This document shows, piece by piece, positions 27,215-39,442 of a DNA stretch of 64,000 nt. The first letter of the stretch is position 1. Every line of letters starts with the position of its first letter. The stretch lies in contig NC_072458.1 in NCBI RefSeq assembly GCF_027596085.1, positions 20,147,851 through 20,211,850 on the forward strand, in the 5' to 3' direction. Position numbers and translations under genes: made by a program. The notes below the pieces were generated by a model. That model searched no databases and was not told where the DNA came from. It worked only from the letters and a program-made list of their open reading frames with translations. The DNA comes from Anoplopoma fimbria. Its lineage: Eukaryota; Chordata; Actinopteri; Perciformes; Anoplopomatidae.

Positions 27215-27308
<94 letters not shown>
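27215..27308. repeat. (AC)n microsatellite, about 94 bp
   Basis: Pure AC tract of 47 units immediately upstream of an exon-like segment. Confidence 0.98.
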
Positions 27309-27310
<2 letters not shown>

Positions 27311-27316
27311 CCCCAG

Positions 27317-27367
27317 GGTGCGTTGGACATGGCTCCGTCCTGCTGTGGTACCGATCTGCTCACAAAG
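27317..27367 (+). CDS. Candidate 51-bp internal exon, unidentified
   Basis: The segment is bounded by CACCTCCCCAG on the left and AAAG followed by GTGAGG on the right, both close to vertebrate splice consensus. It is exactly 51 nt (17 codons), so inclusion would keep the reading frame. It is open in at least two frames; one reads GALDMAPSCCGTDLLTK. Its GC content exceeds that of its neighbours. Against it, the upstream pyrimidine stretch is very short and otherwise replaced by an AC microsatellite, no adjacent exon is identified, and the peptide is not recognised. It may be a real alternative exon or a chance pairing of splice-like sites. Confidence 0.22.
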
Positions 27368-27554
27368 GTGAGGGGGCGTCTGTCCATGTTTCATCACTCT
27401 GTCCACTCAGCTGAGAGGGGGAAGTTCTGGTTATCTGGGTTTGGGTGTGGTCAGTACCATCAGTGGAAATAAAGTATGTATTTTGTTATGCAAAAATGCT
27501 TTAACAATCATTCTTAACAATGGGTTGGAATGGCAACATATCTTCTACCATGAT
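27368..27554. other. Unassigned sequence
   Basis: A short stretch between the exon-like segment and a dispersed repeat. Nothing was recognised. Confidence 0.5.
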
Positions 27555-27960
27555 CACCATCCTAGTTTAGCATTTTAGCATGCTAATTAGCACTAAACAT
27601 ACATTTGAGGCTTATGCAACATGCCTAGTTTTGCAGTTATTAAATCATCATTTACCAAAATAAAATTTTGACCAGAGGACAACACTATATAAAAAGTTAA
27701 TGGATCATCGACCTTAATAAAATTCATTGTCAGGAGTATATTTGTGTATCAAATGTAATAGCAATCCATCTAATAGTTGTGTGACACTTATATTCATAAA
27801 ATTTCAACCTCATTTGGTGCTAAAGGAAAAGTCAGAGGATCACTTAAGTCATTAGGAATCATCCTCTTTATGCCATTAAGATCTGAACAATATTTCACAG
27901 TAATCCATCAAATAGTTGTTGAGATATTTCAGTGTGGATCAAAGTTGTGGACAGATTGAA
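27555..27960 (+). repeat. Dispersed repeat family A, copy 2
   Basis: It shares TTTAGCATGCTAATTAGCAC, AAAAAGTTAATGGATCA and GCAATCCATCTAATAGTTGT with the copy at 6760-7035. It is longer at the 3' end, and that part repeats the motif (AATCCATCAAATAGTTGTTG), so the family has an internal tandem structure. There is no coding capacity. Confidence 0.7.
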
Positions 27961-29276
27961 AGACCACAATAGATTAATGGGCTGTATTGCATTCTTCTTT
28001 TTTTGTCAATGCAATGGGTGAAGGTCACAATGAAGTTGGTCTGAATTGTCAATGAAAAAAAGAGAAAGCATTCTACACAAATTTGCACTTTTAGGAAGGT
28101 CACAAACTTCAGCAAAAAATGTTTTCGTGGATTAATCTAGTTGAATATCTGAATATCAAAGTTACACTAAAGCTCTGTGATTTTAGGGTTTTTTGTTTTG
28201 ATTGCATTTTGGCAAATCAACATTATATGAAGTCATAGCTTCTAGTAAATGTTGTTCACTTATTACAGTCAGTTATCAGTGGATTACTTTTTCCACCGAA
28301 GACAATTAGAATCAGATGACTATGAGGTCATCGCTGCAAAGAGTGAGGTCAGCTAACTGTAGCAGTGTGATGCCTGAGTGTTTCAATTTTAGTCTGAGAA
28401 GATATGATGCAACATTCAGGGGAAACTGTCTAAACCCTTCTGACAGGAAAAAAAAACACGTCTACACAAATGCAGATACACAAAGGTGTGAGCGTAGCTG
28501 TGAAGGCAGTGTTTAAGTGTGTGTGTGAGTCTTATTGCTGACAGGTTTTGTCCTCACAATACACACCCCGCTCTGAAAGCTGTACACAAAGCAACACCGG
28601 CTCTGTTGAAATCCCCCCCAGCCAACGATAAGACCTTTAAGCCTCGCTGCTTTAGCGTTCATTCATTAAAGTGGTCCCAATCACACCCTCATTAGGGATG
28701 ACTGATTGCCTCTTATTTATTGTCTCCATTATAATAACTCAAATTATCAAGGACTTAAATTGCACTTAAATTCAATACTCAATTTATCCGCTCTTTCACA
28801 ATGAACAATATAAACAAAATTGCTTGCTTTTTTTCCTTCTTTATTCCCCATCTCAAACCAAAGTCAACAGTTTTTACTTTCATTACTGTCTTTTTGTTCA
28901 GGCGCCACTTAGGACACCACTCACTGATTATGGCCTCTCAGTTTCCATAGTGATGCTGACATGAATTATGGTCATAATTGGGACAAAAGAGAGAAGAAAG
29001 CATGCAAGGCACTCCAATCCTACTTTGCCTTGTACTTCTAAATGCTCACTTTATCCCCATCAATGCCACACTCCACCGGCCTTCACTGAATTAGCCCGCT
29101 AAACCTTTTTTTGTGCATACATACGTATCGTAAACCAATACCATTATTTCATTTCTTTGTTTGTTAAAATTAACATTATGAGGGATAAATGAGATAAACA
29201 TAGTGTACACATCAATATCATCAGCTTGTTTAAGTGTCTGGATGGATGTACCCAGTTGATCTTGTCGTTTTTCAAA
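27961..29276. other. Unassigned sequence
   Basis: No gene is supported in 1.3 kb. Open frames are below 70 codons. No transposon ends were recognised. Confidence 0.5.
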
Positions 29277-29567
29277 CATTACATTACATGACAGTCATTT
29301 AGCAGACGCTTTTATCCAAAGCGACTTACAATCAGTAGGATATTACATATCATTCACCCATTGATGACAGGCTACCATGCAAGGTGCCACCATCAGACTC
29401 TAACTAACATTCATGCAACATCCAGTCCACACCGATGGCAAGCCTTCAGGAGCAACTTGGGGTTAAGTGTCTTGCCCAAGGACACATCGACTGCCGAAGC
29501 CGGGTATCGAACCACCGACCCTCTGAATGGAGAACTACCTTGCTCTCCACTACGCCACAGCCGCCCC
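29277..29567 (-). mobile_element. tRNA-derived SINE (V-SINE-like), 291 bp
   Basis: On the minus strand the element starts GGGGCGGCTGTGGCGTAGTGG. It has an A-box-like TGGCGTAGTGG (plus coordinates 29547-29557) and a B-box-like GGTTCGATACC (29503-29513), spaced as in a tRNA gene. A central domain follows with TGTCCTTGGGCAAGACACTT (29464-29483). The tail has GTCGCTTTGGATAAAAGCGT and CTGCTAAATGACTGTCATG, ending in TGTAATGTAATG (29277-29288). This head-core-tail order is that of fish V-type SINEs, whose tail matches a partner LINE (established knowledge). The promoter boxes look intact, so it is a fairly young or well-preserved copy. A clear target-site duplication was not found. Confidence 0.88.
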
Positions 29568-31050
29568 TAAACAAAAAGTAATATGTTTTTCATATCATAA
29601 GGACCGCGTTTGAACTCTTGAATTTTTGTTTTTTGTAACAATGATGCAATGAGATGCAATAAAATCCTATTTAAGGAATTCCACTGTGAGCCCTCTAAAT
29701 ATTGCAGTGACTGTACAGAAGAGACTTATTAATCCAATTTTGGATGTATTGGACTAAATACCCTTATATTTAGCCTCTGCAGCAGTTTATTTCAAGACAT
29801 TTGCAAGTAACAAGGCTATCTGAGGACTTGATTGTTTGAAGATTTCACCAAAGACATCATGAACAAATTATGTTGGGAAATATAGATGGATTTCTTTGCA
29901 GTGGGTACTTTATAAATATACTTTCTGATTAGGTGACCTGTGGAAAACAATGGACATCAGAATTCAGAGCATAGTTATGGTTGAGTGATTGCCTCGGCAG
30001 GGCTCTCAACATGGAGACAGCTCTAAAAGTGAAACAACAACAACAATGCTGACAGAGCTGACAGTGTTTACCTGAGGGGGGGGGACCAAAGGGTGGTTGT
30101 GACAATGCTGTGGATCTGGATGCATTGATAACCGCCGTGTGAATGCTGTGCGGAGTGGAAGCAATTAGCTAGCACTCACATGCACACCTGGGCGGCCAAA
30201 GTCCATGATGTCATATAAAGAAACTGTTTTGAAATTGTCCATGTAATACCCTGAAATTCAGGCTAGGTTTGGACCTCTAAATATATCAAATTTCGGGGCG
30301 GTATTTAAGTATTTGGCATTGTGCAAATTACAGGATGCACTGGAGTTGAAGTAAAGCAATTTATGCTTTATTACCCCCATTAAATATAAGTTAATTGTTG
30401 TAGGTTGTTGGATGTAGTGGTAGTTTACATCAAACTAACCACCAGAGGTGTTTTTCTAGACTTATTTTGATATCTGTGTTGATCCAACTCGTTGTTGAAA
30501 GATAAACCAATCATTACAGATCGACTGGTGGCTGTTAAACCGACTTCTCTGGCCTTAACTCTGGTTCAAACCAAAGCAACTCTCATTTGGCATTCGGTTT
30601 TAACATTTAATTATTACTCATAGATACTTAATGACTTCCTAACCCGTTTCCCTTCAGCTTCATTTGAGAAAAGTCAGAGGACTTTAGACACATTTCTGTA
30701 TTTATGAGTAACTAGGAAGTTGAGTCATAGGTCGGCTCCTGTTTTGAGTGATGATGTCGCAGAGTGTCGGACGCTCGGGTTACTTATGCTCAGAGTAGTC
30801 ATGCTGCAGCGAAGTGTCGAGTAGCACGCAGGTGATGTCACCACATCCGTGAATAGTTTTATGAAAGCGAGAGTGGTGCGGGATAGTTGGGCGAATGAGG
30901 GACAAGGTTGGTTTCGTTTGATGGCGATTGGCGAGGTGACTAATGAGGACCTGGGGTTGGGGGTTTGGTTGTGACATATGGTGGAGGGGTGACTTCCTCA
31001 GCTGGACGTATTTGACCAGCAGCTCTCCCACTGAGAGCAAACCCAGTGTG

Positions 31051-31106
<56 letters not shown>

Positions 31107-31754
31107 CATGCACCGTGAAAAATGCCCCCATCTGCAATCCACACTTCCATTGTAGGGGCGAATAAAGGTCACAGTCCATATATATATACAAGTATGATTG
31201 TGTCCCATTTTGACAGAGCAGGTAGCCGAGCTAAAGCACTCAGCTTATCTCCACAGCCTCCATAAAACACCTCATGCTGCAAGACATTCAAAAGTAGCCT
31301 TCAGTGAGCGTAAAACCGTGACAGCACAGAGTGGATCTGATGTCTATTTGTTTTTTATTTTTCAGCACAGTGGAGCGAGAGGAAAAGAAAAGGGGAAGGA
31401 AAAAAAAAAAAGCTCTGGAGATGTCTTTACTTTCTCACCCCCAAAACATCTGAGAACATGGGAACAAGGGAGGTCAGCAGGAAAAAAGAAAACGATAGAA
31501 CAAGGACAGACAAAGAGAAAAAAAAAAATGACAGAACGTAGTGCACCTGCTGTGTGGAACGAGCTGAGAGAGGGAGATTAAAATATGCCTTTGGAACCGA
31601 TGGAGAAGATTGCTCATGCAAAGATACACTTCTGTTCTCTCACCTTGATCCCCGTTAGCCTCTTTCCTTTTGTCTTCCCCTGTTTCTTCTTCTTCCCTCT
31701 TTTGTGTGTTTTTGTACATCTGTTAGAGCCGTTTTCGATGTGTGCTTCTCCATA
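29568..31754. other. Unassigned sequence with one GT tract
   Basis: No gene is supported. A G-run (nine G) lies at 30076-30084. The open frames around 30780-31208 read through the GT/CA tract and are not accepted. A good acceptor-like sequence (TTTTTTATTTTTCAG) ends at 31365, but the following sequence is A-rich and not coding-like. Confidence 0.5.
31059..31104. repeat. (TG)n microsatellite, 46 bp
   Basis: Pure TG tract of 23 units. Confidence 0.97.
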
Positions 31755-31897
31755 TCTATATGCATATGTGTGAGCAATCTCAATGTCTATATGCATATGT
31801 GTGGGCAATCTCAATGTCTATATGCATATGTGTGAGCAATCTCAATGTCTATATGCATATGTGTGAGCAATCTCAATGTCTATATGCATATGTGTGA
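31755..31897 (+). repeat. 31-bp minisatellite, about 4.6 copies
   Basis: Unit starts are at 31755, 31786, 31817, 31848 and 31879, exactly 31 bp apart. Each unit reads TCTATATGCATATGTGTGAG and then CAATCTCAATG. The copies are almost identical: one substitution (GTGGGC for GTGAGC) is seen in unit 2. The near identity indicates recent expansion or ongoing homogenisation. Each unit contains TATGCATA, a palindrome close to the POU octamer. Confidence 0.97.
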
Positions 31898-32740
31898 ACG
31901 TTTGTGATGGGTTGGTATCACTAATTAAACTGATGCATGCGGTACTAATGATTCATTTCATAGTAGATCGTCTGTTGTCCCAGCAGCCTGCATCACATTT
32001 ACTTTATTAGATTTATTATATACAACTGTTTATATTACATATTACATATTTACCATAACTGTTGAAAATGGAGGGGTAAATTAAAATGTATATTGTTTTA
32101 GCTAACTGGGAAGTATCTATAGTGAAGTGTCTGTTCATATGTATAAGGAAACATTTTTGCTATGAATCAAGCTCAATATTGCATATCTGGGAGTGACTGG
32201 CATTGAAAATGTCCCTGGGTTTTTTGACTCAGACCAACCGACCAAAACAAACCCAGCGATAAAAAAACACCACCCACACAACCCACGCCACACTTCATGT
32301 AAACAAGATTACTGAACAAAATGTAGAATATTTGCTCTTAGTTGGAGAACATCCAATTGGACAATACAGCAGTTTAAGAAATACACAAACAACATTTATG
32401 TTTGTTGCAGGTTTTGTTCCTTCATCAAATCCTTGCAGGACTCAATGTTAGTCTCCAATGCGTTAATGCTAAATGACTAACTTCTCAATAATCATACCAA
32501 GTTATGCATAACAATGAGATCAACATTTTGAACGTTTGCTGGAGCACATAAACCTGTTTTTTTTGTGTCCGGACCCCTCCAGGCTGTAATTGGTCGTTTC
32601 AAGAAAAGTGATATTGACAGGCAAAATGACTTCATGAAATGTTGAATGTTTTGAACGGATGTTTCAGCAAAAGGCTAAATAGACAGCTAGTCAAACCCGA
32701 GCCTTGCTGGTCTTATTCCTATTGTCTTCTGTCCAACACG
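31898..32740. other. Unassigned sequence
   Basis: No gene is supported. No transposon ends were recognised. Confidence 0.5.
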
Positions 32741-33040
32741 CTCTCATCCAAACTCGTCACATACGGACACTTGGTCAGGACCCTCAGCGTCAAACTATGA
32801 CTCTCCACTACAGTCGCAGTAAACAAGTGGTTAATGTTCAAATTCAAACAAAAACTCTTGCTTAGGTTCAGGCAACAAAATCACAAAGCTAAGTTTAGTA
32901 AAAACATCATGGTTGGGTTTATAATAAGTATGTAAACTAAACAAACGTATAGGACACAAACACAGGTCTCAAATACCGAGCTCTGGTTTCAAATGTCCTG
33001 TGTTTGTTTGACCCTTCCACCTCCCCTCCCCCGCACACCT
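32741..33040 (+). repeat. Dispersed repeat family C, copy 2
   Basis: It begins TCTCATCCAAACTCG, then shares GGTCAGGACCCT, AGCGTCAAACTATGA, TTCAGGCAACAAAATCAC, AAAAACATCATGGTTGGG and GTATGTAAACTAAACAAACG with the copy at 1007. The right end (GTCCTGTGTTTGTTTGACCC then a CCTCCCCTCCCCC run) is present here but was not seen in copy 1. Confidence 0.65.
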
Positions 33041-33379
33041 TGTGTGTTTTTCATGAATCATTATTTAATAATCAATATTCTCATATTGTGTGTGATAACA
33101 TCAGTTTGTCTTGTTATTTGCTGACTGGTATCAATGCCAGATGGTAACACAGTAATGGAGGAGAACATAAGGCAACTGGGTTCACTGTTCCACCTCACAA
33201 CAACAACAACAACAACAACAATAACAAATCTTAAAGGAAACATGGTTTTATTAATGGAGGTGAACCTGGAGACATTCATTGTCATCAGCAGTGGTTGGCT
33301 CCTTTTCCTCCCCAGGGGGATGTTGCTCCGGCAGTTTTATTTCATTTGTAATAATCCTGTCAGTCAAACGGCTACAGGT
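33041..33379. other. Unassigned sequence with a (CAA)n run
   Basis: A short trinucleotide run lies at 33198-33220. The 210-codon open frame 33134-33766 crosses this repeat and the retroelement-like sequence to its right and is considered spurious. Confidence 0.5.
33198..33220. repeat. (CAA)n trinucleotide repeat
   Basis: Seven to eight CAA units. Confidence 0.95.
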
Positions 33380-33766
33380 TCTGTCACGACTCTAGCCATC
33401 TCCTGGACATATCTAATTTGCCTGTTCCGTTTCTTATACCACATCATTAACTCTTCTGTCATTTCCGATCCTCACCAGAGCTTCCCCTCCCACCTGCTCA
33501 CCTGCTTCTCATTCTCTCATCAGCTTCATAGATTCAATCATCCTCTGCCAGATCGTCTCGTGTGCATCCGCTCAGCTTTTCCAGCCATCTGCTCACCTGC
33601 CTTCCTGACCCTTTTGCCTGACCCTTTTGGACTGCCCCCTGTTTGCCAGTCCTGCTTGATCTCCCTGGTTTTGACAATTGCCTGGATACGTTACACTGAC
33701 TGCTCCCTTTGTAGTTATTTTGGGTTCTTGTCTGCCATTTGTATTGAGCCTTTACACGGTCAGTGA
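33380..33766 (+). mobile_element. Probable LTR-like retroelement fragment
   Basis: The stretch starts TGTCACGACTCTAGCCATCT and is pyrimidine-rich, with CTGCCTTCCTGACCCTTTTG, CCTGACCCTTTTGGACTGCC and similar repeats. Such sequences are typical of terminal parts of fish gypsy-type LTRs. A TG start is visible and a CA end at about 33763 is possible, but no flanking target duplication is seen. It is a tentative solo-LTR or fragment with no protein-coding part. Confidence 0.35.
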
Positions 33767-36319
33767 CTTAAAAAGTTCTTAAACTAGCTGTGAGGAGGAA
33801 ATCTTTGGTCTTTTGGCCAGGAAATGTCGTTACCTAACAGTATGTACGTACAAATCTGTGCTTAAACAGAGCAAATCATCAATATCTTCTTACCTGCATT
33901 TGTGTGTACCCTGCAAACAAATGAAGAACTTCCTCAGACCATGCATACACACAAATGATGCCCAGCTTTTTTTAGAAAATGTCACTCACATCTTTGAACT
34001 TAATGAAAAGATAAAAAAAACAGGATTCATTAAAAAAGGCTTTAATAGACAGCAATATTTAAAACCGCCAAATGTATTAATTTACTATGAAACTGACGCC
34101 CTTTCATCTTCACCAGTTATTGTCATAATTCAAATATTGTCACAGTCCTAGTTTGACATGGAGTACATGAGAATGTCCATATTGAAATTTAACAATTTTA
34201 GTTTTCAATGTTTTAATTGACTTCAGTTGTGTTTCTTTTACTTTTTTTTGCTTTAGGGACCATGCTTCTCTGTTACAACAATATCACCGCTTTCTCCATG
34301 ATGCACATGTTTCCGTATACGGAGAAAGGCGACGTGGTAGTAAGCTTATTGCAAATAGTAACCATGCGCCTGTCAATTTAGAGATTCGAATTCACTACAA
34401 TTTACACGATGAATACACACGTGTAAGAACATTTCCATGCACAAATTAGTGAGACATAAATAAACTGACAAATGAAAATGATTTAAAGGATTATTTACTG
34501 ACTTCTCTTCAAAATAAAAAAAACCTTAAAAAGAAAGTTTGAAACCGCACAAGCCTAACTTTGGAGCAGTTCAGTTGTTACTATAGTAATCTGTAGCAAA
34601 ATCAAAACATTTTTTTCCAGGATTTAGGACAAAGGACTCACTTGACTGGATGATTGATTTTGTTCATGGCCAATTTTATGTGTCAGTCAGTGAATGTTTG
34701 ACCCAGTTCCAGTTTAACAGTTGAATGAGCCGAGATAGAAACAGCATATTTATTTGGAACAGCAAAACTGAGAAAACCAAGTCAGCCTCAGTTCATTTGA
34801 GCTGTAATTATTAGATTTCTGCCTTGTGCTTGTAGACTTACTTTCCTGGAGGCTGTCAGTGTGGTCGACCTTTATTCAGAAAAATCACATTCTCAAAATA
34901 ATTACGGAGCAGCTTTAATTACAAAAATCAATATGATGAAAATTCCTGGAGGTGTATGGAGTGTTACCCTGATGAGGAGTTTTTTAACAAGTGACGAGAA
35001 AGATCACAGGGTGAGAAAATGAAACATGGAAAGTGAAGGCCAGGTCTTTGATTTACCTCTCGCAATCTCAATCCTCTTTTTCTGTCGCTCTCCTTTACTT
35101 TGCCAGTTCAAAGCGAATCCTAAGAACCCTGCTTCACCAGTGTCTGTCTGGGTTTGTTTGATCTCTGTTACACTCACACACTCACACACAGACACACACA
35201 CACACACTGTGCACAACCTTAAAACATGCCGACATATCCACCAACTCAAGGAGACACACTTCACAAGTACACACATCCTCTCACAAACTTACAAAGACAC
35301 ACCCAGTGCATTATTCATAGAAAACAGTAAACACAGATTTTACATTATTCATACTTTGTGTCATTATGTAAGGCCTTCTATCTGTCCTTCTCCCATTCTC
35401 TTTTAATGTGGACACATCTGCTGTCTTGCCTTGTCTTGTCCATGTGTCATCCCATGTGCATCAACAAACCGTCCACGTCATGAGCTCCTGTCACACATTA
35501 GACAATCTTCATCACACTGCAGCTAATTGGACTTTGGATCTGGGTGCGTTCATGTGCCGAGCACGTGGACTCCAGTCATGATTTCGTCCCTTTGCTTCGG
35601 CAATAATGCATTTGTGTGTTTGTGTGTCTGCGGATTCATTAAACAGGAAGTTTGCCTCATAATTAATTTCCTGTCGTAACGTCAGGAAGATGGATGAGGA
35701 CGATTAGGTGCAACAGAGACAAATGCAGCAAAGCAGATTTGCAAAAACGCCTAAAGTAAATGAATCGCTCCGGGGACTTTTTCAGCTGATAAAAAAAAAA
35801 TACTGAAAGATGAACAAATACAGTAAAGGTCATACGTCATACGTGATGCTGTCACAGAACTGTTGCACAACATGTGACACATATGAAGGATGTGACACCG
35901 TGTGCACACACAGTTCATATCACTCTGCCAGTGTGCGTCATTCTGCCTTAAAACCAAATCTCTCCACGTGTGTTGACTGAATGTTGACGTCAGTGTGCTT
36001 TGAGTTACTGTATTTCGACTTGTTGACTCATATCATGTTAACCATAGAGAGTCCAAATACTGTTGATGCTTTCGTGCAAACAACACAGCACACAAACACT
36101 AAAATAGACACAAACACAACCACCTGTGTGTGCATACAGTATGCATGGACAAACATGCCTGTGCAACACGTTAAACACCAACTATTTCAACAGTACATGA
36201 CTTTATTGTACACAAATACACAGTAGCATTATCAATTGTTTTATGAACATGATGTTTTGTGTTTTTTTTATTAATTAAATTGTCAAATAATCTGAGGTAA
36301 AGTATGAGATACCCTTTAT
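33767..36319. other. Unassigned sequence
   Basis: No gene is supported in 2.5 kb. Short CA runs lie at 35171-35208. Open frames up to 126 codons have no splice or codon-usage support. Confidence 0.5.
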
Positions 36320-36500
36320 TGGCATCATTTGAACACATAATTACTCAGCAGGCCTGCTCTGTGTTTGCTCCTCCCCTTTTGCAGGTCGTTACCCAGCTGG
36401 CTCACCTGCGCTGATGAGGACAAGCCTTTAAAGCTGGCCAGGTGAGGCTGCCACAGTTTCCCAGATCCCACATGGTCGTTTTGTTTGTTTGCTTTGTGTT
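36320..36500 (-). mobile_element. Possible LTR-like fragment, minus strand
   Basis: On the minus strand the sequence has GCAGCCTCACCTGGCCAGC, a TTTAAAGGCTTG box and, downstream, CCAATAAAGGGTATC. A TATA-like box followed by AATAAA within about 140 bp is compatible with the promoter and polyadenylation region of an LTR. No TG/CA ends or target duplication were found, so the call is weak. Confidence 0.2.
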
Positions 36501-36879
36501 TTCTTTCTTTCAACATGTATAGCCTTATGCCCCTCTACACTCACTGCTGCACTTACATGCACTGAATGGTCACACCTCATTATTTGTTTGTTAAAAAGAC
36601 ATTCTTTAATAATCAGTTTTGTCTTCTTCCTGAACCGCGAGCCAGTTCATGACACGCTCATCATCTAATCTGATTTAGATTCAATATGCACTGGGTGACA
36701 TAAGACCAAATTTTGTTTAAAAAAAAGAACATGAATAGCTAAATCCAGTATGATGATTAGGGGAATGAACACATATGGCAAAATGCAAATCGTTTATTAA
36801 TATATATATTTTTTGCCACTCGAGGGAAGCAGAACAAGATTAAAACACAACAGTCGCCTTATAAAATGACAAGCTGTTG

Positions 36880-37250
36880 CCTATTTACACATTCAGCAGA
36901 CAGAGAGCTACATTAGCATTCATTTGGAGACATGTTTCTGAAAAACCTGACAAATTAGCTCTACTTGGGTCCACTGAGAAAAAAACATTAGTCTCTTTAG
37001 CTGTCTGTCTACGGTTTGCTGCTAGGTAGGAAGTGTACAGAGCTTTATTTGATAACAAAACCGCAGCCTGCTTCTGCTGAAAACAAGGTTGATGAGAACA
37101 GTGAGCCTGAACTAAACTGTAAAGAGTTTTATATAACCGATACAAACAGCAGAAAGGTGCTTAAATGTACCGTAGAGGTGACATCAGAGTGGGATGATAA
37201 TTATTTTTCACAACAAGAAAACACTTTCACATTACACAAACATATTTGAT
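36880..37250. repeat. Possible dispersed repeat, class unknown
   Basis: The pieces CATTTGGAGACATGTTTCTG, GTCTCTTTAGCTGTCTGTCT and GATGAGAACAGTGAGCCTGA resemble a repeat often met in fish genomes. No second copy is present here and no termini are visible. Confidence 0.3.
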
Positions 37251-38016
<766 letters not shown>

Positions 38017-38068
38017 GCTGCCTTCATGTCCTATCATCCAGAGGATACAGGGGCAGCACAGCACCCAA

Positions 38069-38147
38069 CCTCTTCCTCTTCGTCCTCCCTCCTCCTCCTT
38101 TTCCACCTCCTCTTCTTCCTCTACTCCATCCTCTCCTTCTTCCTGTT
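38069..38147. repeat. Pyrimidine-rich CCT/CTT tract
   Basis: An almost pure C/T tract (TCCTC, CTTCT units) follows the AC microsatellite. It is a low-complexity polypyrimidine sequence. Confidence 0.8.
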
Positions 38148-39268
38148 TGTCCTGTTATACATGCAGCCACGCAGGTCAGTCTGTTGTGAAGGCAGAACTG
38201 CAGAGACTCGCATCTTCCCTTTCCTTTTTTTTTTTAAGGAAAGATGCCACCCCCGACGTCATCTGTAGCTGAGCCGGTCTCCTCTTTGCTCTCAGCTCGC
38301 TGCAGGACACAACGTGTTATCTTTTGACTTTGCTTATTACCTGTCTGTGTGTGTGTGTGTGTGTGTATGTGCATTCATAGGTGTGTTTGTGTGCTCTTTG
38401 CCTCATCTACACACACACCCTCCCTCCCCTTTCTTTCTTTCTCTGTCGCTCTGACTTTGCAGATCTCTTGAAGGTTACAGATACGTCCTCATTTTTCATA
38501 TCAGCACTCCCTGATGATTACTAGCAAGCACACACAGATACATACAGATGCAAAAATATCCCATGACAGCTGGATTATGTTTTATGTTGATTGATCATTT
38601 GCTAAAACCCCTCCCACAAACAGCAATCATCCAATGATAGCTTAGTAATTTCCAACGACACGGGAGGTTTGTCAAGTGGTGTTAAAGGTGATACAGATCA
38701 TACGCTACAATCAAAAAAGTGTGAGAATGAATGAAAATGTGTTCATCTGCTCAAAACATAAGCTGCAAGTTTAGCATGCCTGGTTTACTAGCTTACTCCA
38801 TCAGCAGTACCCTCACCCAGGGTTGCTTTCAAGACATAGGAGCAGATCATTACTCTCTCCTTGATGGAACAATATTAGTGTAAGGCTATGTTAGCTGCTG
38901 TTTGTTAGATTTGAAAATGTTTTCACTCCAGCAACACCAGCCAAAATCATAGTCGTCCTCTGTGTTAGGCAAACAAATTGGTTAGCTCTTATATTGCTTA
39001 ACTCAACATTAAAGGTAAAGCATACTGTTTGAATTTAGAAACAATAAAGCATAACCTCTGTCTTGCTTTTCTAATAAGCTAATCAGTAAACTAGTACTAT
39101 ACACATAAAACAATGTTGTGCCTTAACTTCTGTGTCTTCAGCCAAAGGTAAGGCCATTAAGAGGCTGAAAAAAAAATCAACAAAATTATAACATAACAAT
39201 AATGAACATAAACACATTTTAGGACTTCTCAATGGGTGGGGTCAGCGCAGCGGATCCAACTCGGCGGG
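38148..39268. other. Unassigned sequence with a short GT tract
   Basis: A GT run lies at 38346-38366. No gene is supported. Sequence at 38990-39140 is AT-rich without recognisable structure. Confidence 0.5.
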
Positions 39269-39442
39269 TCAGGGATGGCCACTTGGCGTGGGAAGACCCA
39301 GTCCATCTGTCTCTTTCAGAGTCAAGGTGGGGATGCTGGGATGGTCAGGGCTGCAGCCAGTCAGCATCCCTGAGGAGATTCCCCAGTCCTGCTGCTGGTG
39401 GATAACTGGGGCAAGCCCCGGCCGCAAGACCAGGGTCATATG
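39269..39442 (-). CDS. Candidate exon on minus strand, unidentified
   Basis: On the minus strand a strong acceptor (pyrimidine run with nine C, then CGCCTCATTTTTTCAG) ends at 39443. The following frame, starting CAT ATG ACC, is open for 57 codons to a TGA at 39271-39269. Codons favour G or C in the third position. The peptide starts HMTLVLRPGLAPVIHQQQDW and includes TLTLKETDGLGLPTPSGHP. An alternative frame (YDPGLAAGACPSYPPAAGLG...) is also open but shorter. The segment is a GC-rich island in AT-rich surroundings. I do not recognise the protein. It could be a terminal exon, or a GC-rich transposon fragment that happens to be open. Confidence 0.22.
   Translation of the reverse strand, partial: HMTLVLRPGLAPVIHQQQDWGISSGMLTGCSPDHPSIPTLTLKETDGLGLPTPSGHP

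Noticed and set aside
26989..27414. 141-codon frame through the AC tract
   Set aside because: Repeat read-through. Only the short exon-like piece at 27317-27367 is kept as a candidate.
29455..29567. tRNA-like sequence with A and B boxes
   Set aside because: As a tRNA gene: the cloverleaf is not maintained and it continues into a SINE core and tail, so it is annotated as part of the SINE.
31755..31897. Regularly spaced repeats as a CRISPR array
   Set aside because: Units are directly adjacent with no unique spacers, in a vertebrate context. It is a minisatellite.
33134..33766. Longest open frame in the window, 210 codons, plus strand
   Set aside because: It reads through a (CAA)n run (giving poly-Thr) and into a pyrimidine-rich retroelement-like stretch. 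There is no codon bias, domain or splice context.
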